From Atriophallophorus winterbourni (lineage: Eukaryota > Platyhelminthes > Trematoda > Plagiorchiida > Microphallidae), in assembly GCA_013407085.1 (NCBI GenBank), contig JACCGJ010001842.1, positions 1 through 64,000 of the forward strand: a DNA stretch of 64,000 bases. The letters are read 5' to 3'. Below, one piece after another: positions 60,801-64,000 of this stretch. A program made the position numbers and the translations under genes. The first letter of the stretch is position 1. Each line of letters begins with the position of its first letter. The notes beneath the pieces are model-generated. The model was not told the DNA's origin. It made no database searches and saw nothing but the letters and a program-made list of their open reading frames with translations.

Positions 60801-63800
60801 TACCTATCTATTCTCCCGGATTACTACGATCTGTCTTCCCAGCTCCAACCATTCTTCGTAAAAACATTAACAACGCATTTCGCTAAAGTGTTGTCCATTT
60901 GCCCAGACTTTTTTGACTGCCTTCCTCTGTGGCGTCTGCGATTCGTCATCACTATTGGTTTTATTCTCCCTGAGCTTGTCTTTCACTCGAAACCCTTTGT
61001 TACCGAGACTATCATTGACGCTGTTCCTTCGCTTTCCGTTTTTATTAATCGGTGTTCAATAGATTTATCAATGTCGGATGGATTTGAAGTCGAGTTTGAC
61101 GACAATGCTTCTGCTTTGATGCCCGAAGGTCCACTGATAGGGCTATATTGGAGCTGTAAGCTCTTTTTCATGTGTTCGTCTGAAATGATTTGTTGCAGCA
61201 TTCCATTTCTCAACAGTTTAACTGGAAAGCTTCTTCGCCGTTGGATCAGACAAGCCAACTTGAGTAAACAACAGCTACTGGGCGCTGCCGAATACATTTT
61301 CGCAAGACTTAGTACTCCAATGAGACAGTCTTTAAACGCACCTGATGATGTAAACCGTATACTTGTATTGCGTTCAGTTCTAATCGCCCAGCTACTGCAC
61401 TACAGATCACATCTGTCCAAACCAAACCGGTTAGAACGTACCCATCTTCACGCGCTGTTTGAGCCCTTTTCAACCATTTTTCATCACGCTCTAAAGGACT
61501 TGAAAAATGTGGATAATTGTCGCAAAAAGTCTGACGAACTACGAAAAGTTCTCACGGCTAATTCATATATCATTAATAGCCTTCATTATTTCTATTCTGA
61601 CTCTACACTCCCTGTCTCATTTTCTCGTCATTTGACAACTATTATTGAATATAGCATATGGCGAGTTGATTCTCAATCAGATTCGGTGAATTCTTCAGGC
61701 TCCAATTCGGCTGGTTTCGGGGACGATGAGTTCCTTGATTGTGGGTCACAATCTTTGGACCAATGTGATGAAATTATGGATTCCACCCACGGTGATTGTT
61801 TATCTGTGCTTCAAGCTGAACTCGTTTCTGCTCGTCTGCGCTTGTTTGCATCTGTTCTCAGCTTTTCTTTGCGATTTCGGTTAAATGATCTACAGCTTGC
61901 TATACACGATCGTCTAAAACTGGTCCTACTCCCTTCGCCTTGTGTTACAGCTCAGTCAGTTGAGTGGCTTTCTACTCTCGTTGAGGTTACTCATGATTGC
62001 ATTTTTCAATCGACCCTTTGTGATCTTTTTACTGCTAAAGGCCCATTCGGCGAACCGGTTTTACTCATTGTCAGTTCTTTGGTTGATGCACTTCGAGAAT
62101 CACTGAAAGCGAAGCTCACTCGTGCGTCTCGCAATTCATGTATCCTCCAACTAAATCGTTTGCTTCGGTGCTGTTGCCTTACGATGAGATGTTTAACTCA
62201 CTTGGCAAGTGGTCATATTCAATCTGATTTACTTGAACGTTTGCGCGCCATCGGTGTGCATTTGGACCAAATATTCCGTACGGTGTGGGCAGTTGCATCC
62301 AAACACAGTGTTCGTCTGCTTCATGGCATCGAATTGGTCTCCTCTGAATGTCTTGTGACTTGGATCGAGGTAGGTTGCATCCTTTGGTTTCATCCCAGTT
62401 CGCTAACCTAAACACTATTTATACTTGACTTTCACAAAGATGTTTTTTGCTTTGGCCTCTTATCAATATCGAGCATCTTGTTACGTGTCGTTTCTCGTGA
62501 TTAAAATGTTCTGCGGATTTTTTGGGAAAATAGTGAACTTCACGTTTATCAGTGTTTTGCCAATTCTAATGAAATCTGCTTGGTATGATCGATTTCTTTG
62601 GTCACATTTTTTCATGCTGCATGTTGCTGTCGCATGAATATTTCTGTGCCAGTAGTTTTGCAGCTTGAGTATTTTCCATGGTTGGCGTGTCAATGGACAT
62701 GTCTATCCAAAATCTTCGGTTTAGGGAGCATTTTGGTTAGAGAATCCGGTTTACGCGCTTGGGTATCGAAATTTGTTTATTGTGTGGCATATTCAGCTTC
62801 CCTTGGATATGAATCTATTTAATTGGGCAATGCTCATCTGTGTTTGAACTTATATTGTTTCTAACTCATTAAAGATCCGAGCACTGTAATGCGTGTGACA
62901 GTAGAACCACAAGCAAATTAACATTATTATAATTGTTCACACTGTTTGATCTTGTTTTAGCGAGTGTCAGGTCAATGTGTCTGATATCGTGTGAAATGTC
63001 TTAGCTCTCCATTTTCCTTCATCAGTATACACTTTTCACTTAGATCTATAACTCATTATGAAACTAATGAAACTCGTCAGGCAGATATGGTTCATACCAA
63101 TCTTCAGTTAGGCTTTTTAACTGTTGATTTACGCTTAGCGTCCACACACTGGTGTACTTCTCCTCGCAATTAAACGTGAAGTTTACCATAAAGTTTCTGG
63201 CGATGAAACTGCTCATAAGCCCGTAGCCCATTGTGCATAATGACGCGCTTGTCTCATGAAGCCAGCGTTGATGTTGTGCAGTTACTCATCGGTTTCATGT
63301 GCCCTACCCCCAAATCCGGGTCAATGTTTGTCTGTCATAGAACTTCGCGTCTGCTTGACGGATGACAATCTAACATAGCCTGAATGCAGCAAAATTGAGT
63401 TTAATGTATATTTTGTCATGAAGCACCCACACCTCTTGATTTTGTCGGCGACACCGCTGATCTCTGAAGATTACATTACATAAGACACTTACAGAAGAGG
63501 CAAGGGGAAGATTAGTCTATGTGGATACACCTTGGCCAGGTGAATGCACGACCATTGGCGTTTATTAGATCAGTGCATTTCGACTTTCAAAAACAAGTCT
63601 GAAGTCGTAGAACTTAGTTGGCCTGATTGCTCGTCTCGAAGCCGTTTTCTTGATTATGTTTTCGGTTTTGCTCAAGTACCCTCCTTTTATGGCATTATGA
63701 CAAATGATTGTGAAAGCGAAAATGAGATAAACTGCTAATGCCTTTTCACGATACTTGATTGGTGTCTCCATGTGTTGCAAATCAGGCTTCAGCAGCTACG

Positions 63801-64000
63801 CGTGTGTTTTATCACTTCTTTCGCCATCGAATTCATATGGTCTTTAATATAAGACATCGTAGGCGAGACCACATTCGAACAGCAGCAAAATTTTCTACAG
63901 CTTTGCACAATGTACATTATGTTGTTTCTATGTTTACCGTTTTTCGATACCCCAGTATCGCCTCATTCTCTGCCAACTAACTTCGTATCGATTTTAGCTT
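51131..64000 (+). CDS. ATM: ATM-like PI3K-related kinase, N-terminal half (gene continues beyond the window)
   Basis: Exon model: 51131-51322, 51361-51676, 51718-51859, 54410-54577, 54703-54952, 56346-56870, 57242-57280 (weak), 57383 to about 57551, 57675 to about 57756 (weak), 59959-60108, 60291 to about 60490, 60674-62369, 62664 to about 62780, about 63574-63675, and 63786 onward. Phases agree at the joins from exon 1 to the exon at 57383; several later joins are uncertain. The translated order follows human ATM: the TAN-type start, IGWNAVLR, WI/VLWCCKDL, ITHSLLQLLQ, GAVKLKSCFG, PSPKRSRLSE, and helical repeats with an acidic/serine-rich break. ATM is a nuclear kinase that signals DNA double-strand breaks; its kinase domain is at the C terminus, outside this window. 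Identity rests on spacing and pattern over several hundred residues, since the sequence is poorly conserved. Other large HEAT-repeat proteins are the alternative. Confidence 0.7.
52080..52230 (+). repeat. SINE-like repeat, family A, near full length
   Basis: Reference copy for the family: GAAAGCACAAGCCTGATTCAGG, CAAAGTGCCCCACAGTCACAG, ACTGCATGTGGGCTGAGATAC, TGTCAGGTTACGCAGGCCTAA, ACAGATATGAGAAACG, then an A-rich stretch and AGTGAGATTCC. About 150 bases. Lies in intron 3 of the ATM-like gene. No clear pol III boxes were found. Confidence 0.8.
53662..54057 (+). repeat. solo-LTR-like repeat, copy 2, in ATM-like intron 3
   Basis: Begins TGAGTATTAATCACGAGCTTT and ends GAGTGAGTGACA, flanked by AGA on both sides. 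It contains an AATAAA at 53998-54003 and the conserved GCCTTTGACCAATCGGC and CTTGTGTTGTGGGA blocks of copy 1 (21328-21764, minus). Same orientation as the host gene, so its poly(A) signal could in principle act on the ATM-like transcript. Confidence 0.7.
54410..54952 (+). CDS. ATM: ATM-like exons 4-5
   Basis: Exon 4 (54410-54577) follows the acceptor TTATCCTAG and begins by completing a codon left by exon 3. It encodes IGAVKLKSCFGVDGDKLTSQ, WALYCHQHKSLSHRV and LIGLIVSFLRHLA, which aligns without gaps to human ATM from [20 protein letters not shown] through IHHPKG. Exon 5 (54703-54952), after a 125-base intron, encodes HVFINNFAWALHIVRWMLFH, ADWLAVCNVLNEQLPNWLQF and an acidic end before the donor GTAAGT. 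Phases match on both sides. This is the best single stretch supporting the ATM identification. Confidence 0.75.
55555..55615 (-). repeat. SINE-like repeat, family A, partial
   Basis: CTAGACCTGGGAAACATGAG and AGTATCTTAGCTCGGGTG match the reverse complement of the family A core. Intronic. Confidence 0.55.
56028..56115 (+). repeat. SINE-like repeat, family A, partial
   Basis: AGTCTGGATCCAGCCAAAG, ATCGATCACACATGGGCTACG and TATTCTCAGGTTTC follow the family A order. Intronic, about 230 bases before the next exon. Confidence 0.6.
56346..57756 (+). CDS. ATM: ATM-like exons 6-9
   Basis: Exon 6 (56346-56870, 175 residues, phase 0 at both ends) follows TCTTTCACAG and ends at GTGAGT. It begins LLPDPWSVDSNYGLNDLAPR, has an acidic/serine stretch, then LYEELFSLWRWSVVFHYQYP and a hydrophobic helix near RSFFGLFAAVLLVAF. 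A 39-base exon at 57242-57280 is optional. The next exon, from 57383, carries DQPSPKRSRLSESRQNVV and ESIWRIVLRL, echoing the human VPCKRKKIELGWEVIKDHL; its donor is near 57551-57565. A last small exon, 57675-57756 (MMPEEIHYFQLTVAHISLTG), resembles FDLVPWLQIATQLIS. Boundaries after 57383 are approximate, and splice choices there are not unique. Confidence 0.55.
58017..58160 (-). repeat. RTE-like 3' tail
   Basis: The minus strand reads GTGACGTACATCCACGGTCG then ACATCGACCGAAGGAGGCC and CAACAACAACAAC. It matches the end of the RTE copy at 9465. The upstream ~140 bases are diverged. Intronic. Confidence 0.6.
58283..58560 (-). repeat. SINE-like repeat, family A, one partial and one near-complete copy
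   Basis: 58283-58325 holds only the start of a copy (TTGCCTGGATCTTGGTTGTGC). 58410-58560 is a near-complete copy in reverse: AGTCTCACTACC, GGCGTGGGCAACCTGGCGG, CACTTTGCCTCGACCAGGC and CTTGTGCTTTTATACATATG. Confidence 0.75.
58575..58690 (-). repeat. SINE-like repeat, family B, partial
   Basis: The minus strand has CTGATGACTGCAAACTGCACG then AAACCGTTCGTGAGGCGTG, the block seen in the copies at 30535 and 6930. The CACGAA...TTCGTG arms can form a 6-base-pair hairpin. Confidence 0.5.
58690..58792 (-). repeat. SINE-like repeat, family A, cut by the assembly gap
   Basis: TCTGTCTAGGCCTGGGCAACC then TGACAGTATCTTAGCCCACG and TGCAGTCTGTGATTGTGCG run straight into the N run at 58793. The gap may exist because repeat copies could not be assembled. 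Confidence 0.8.
58793..59792. other. assembly gap, 1000 N
   Basis: Exactly 1000 N, probably a nominal length. It lies inside the ATM-like gene between the exons near 57.7 kb and 59.96 kb. Long open frames that cross it are artefacts. Confidence 1.
59959..60490 (+). CDS. ATM: ATM-like exons 10-11
   Basis: The exon at 59959-60108 (after TTATATTGTAG, before GTAAGT) reads VLDHECFLVALNSCTALLLY and IKECWTIALK, cf. YVLRCLTEVAL and LLKLWNKIWCITF of human ATM. The exon from 60291 (after TTTGCTTGAAG) reads ISSNRYYTSHTPLEYLLDLM, cf. ISSEQIQAENFGLLGAIIQ; the join completes a Lys codon in phase. The end of this exon is uncertain: GTATGC at 60491 is the best donor by sequence, but its phase does not match the next exon. 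Confidence 0.6.
60505..60645 (-). repeat. SINE-like repeat, family A
   Basis: Reverse copy: AGTCTCACTACCATTTCTG, CCTAGGCAATCTGACAGTG, TCTTAGCCCATGTGCAGTC and GGCACTTTGCCTGAATCTGG. It ends 28 bases before the acceptor of the large ATM-like exon, so the insertion nearly reaches the splice site. Confidence 0.8.
60674..62369 (+). CDS. ATM: ATM-like large exon
   Basis: A 565-codon open stretch between the acceptor GCGTTTCAG and the donor GAG/GTAGGT. It is rich in Leu and amphipathic helices, with no recognisable catalytic motif, as expected for the HEAT-type repeat solenoid. An acidic/serine segment (FGDDEFLDCG, MDSTHGDC) lies at a place comparable to the acidic linker of human ATM around DYPDSS. 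Examples of helices: TLDRLAYDLLLHIAYLSILP, LWRLRFVITIGFILPELVF and ELVSARLRLFASVLSFSLRF. Phase 0 at its 3' end. Coding potential is beyond doubt; the family assignment comes from the neighbouring exons. Confidence 0.75.
62664..64000 (+). CDS. ATM: ATM-like exons at the right edge
   Basis: From 62664 (after AGTTTTGCAG, phase 0) the frame reads LEYFPWLACQ, SILVRESGLRAWVSKFVYCV, comparable in spacing to human EEYPLPMEDVL and SLYRRDQDVCKTILNHVL. Its donor is unclear. A segment ending at 63675 (LLDQCISTF, DYVFGFAQ before GTACCC) joins in phase to one starting at 63786 (ASAATRVFYHFF), comparable to VRMLAAESINRLF. The gene runs on past 64000. Intron positions here are provisional. Confidence 0.5.

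Noticed and set aside
1..64000. tRNA, rRNA, CRISPR array or bacterial operon
   Set aside because: Looked for and not seen; B-box-like GGTT...ACC strings occur only in the family B repeat.

Overview
The window looks like a digenean flatworm (trematode) genome. No species can be named from the sequence alone. The pointers are AT-rich DNA, many decayed retroelements of types known from flukes (CsRn1-like Ty3/gypsy, Penelope-like, CR1-like and RTE-like LINEs), and host genes with very short introns (38, 41, 51 and 76 nt) beside very long repeat-filled ones. No rRNA, tRNA, CRISPR or bacterial-type operon was seen. All homology calls are made from memory of family sequences; no search was run.

Host genes. 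Four host genes could be assembled exon by exon from splice signals, intron phase and family resemblance. (1) A small ciliary protein of the C20orf85/CIMIP1 family, + strand, 18.7-19.1 kb, two exons, complete. (2) A Ly6/uPAR-type, probably GPI-anchored cell-surface protein, + strand, 25.1-26.5 kb, three exons, complete, 143 residues with all ten Ly6 cysteines. (3) Part of a SANBR (KIAA1841)-like gene, - strand, 39.4-35.4 kb: two well supported exons and one doubtful. (4) The 5' half of an ATM-like PI3K-related kinase, + strand, from the start codon at 51131 to the right edge: at least 13 exons covering the N-terminal TAN region and helical repeats. The kinase domain lies beyond the window.

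Layout. 1-4 kb: Ty3/gypsy element on - with a CR1-like LINE inserted into its pol gene. 4.6-5.9 kb: decayed Penelope-like element. 6-18.6 kb: mostly featureless DNA with a SINE-like copy, an RTE 3' end, a palindromic foldback element and a LINE scrap. 18.7-26.7 kb: CIMIP1 and Ly6 genes with a solo-LTR-like repeat and LINE/RTE tails between them. 28.5-34.9 kb: LINE ORF1 with a PHD-like finger, Penelope and LINE scraps, a second gypsy integrase and an RTE 3' end. 35-39.5 kb: SANBR-like exons with a LINE in one intron. 40-48.5 kb: a cluster of LINE fragments and a duplicated 300-bp repeat. 51.1-64 kb: ATM-like gene, its introns carrying several copies of one short SINE-like repeat, a second solo-LTR-like repeat and a 1000-base assembly gap.

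The four host genes appear to be functionally unrelated neighbours. The mobile-element copies are nearly all broken by stops, frameshifts or lost catalytic residues, so the window reads as old repeat-rich sequence with a few compact genes embedded. No clearly new multi-gene system was found. The most useful results are the exon models, the unusual small in-frame intron candidate in the ATM-like gene, the foldback element and the repeat families listed in the findings.
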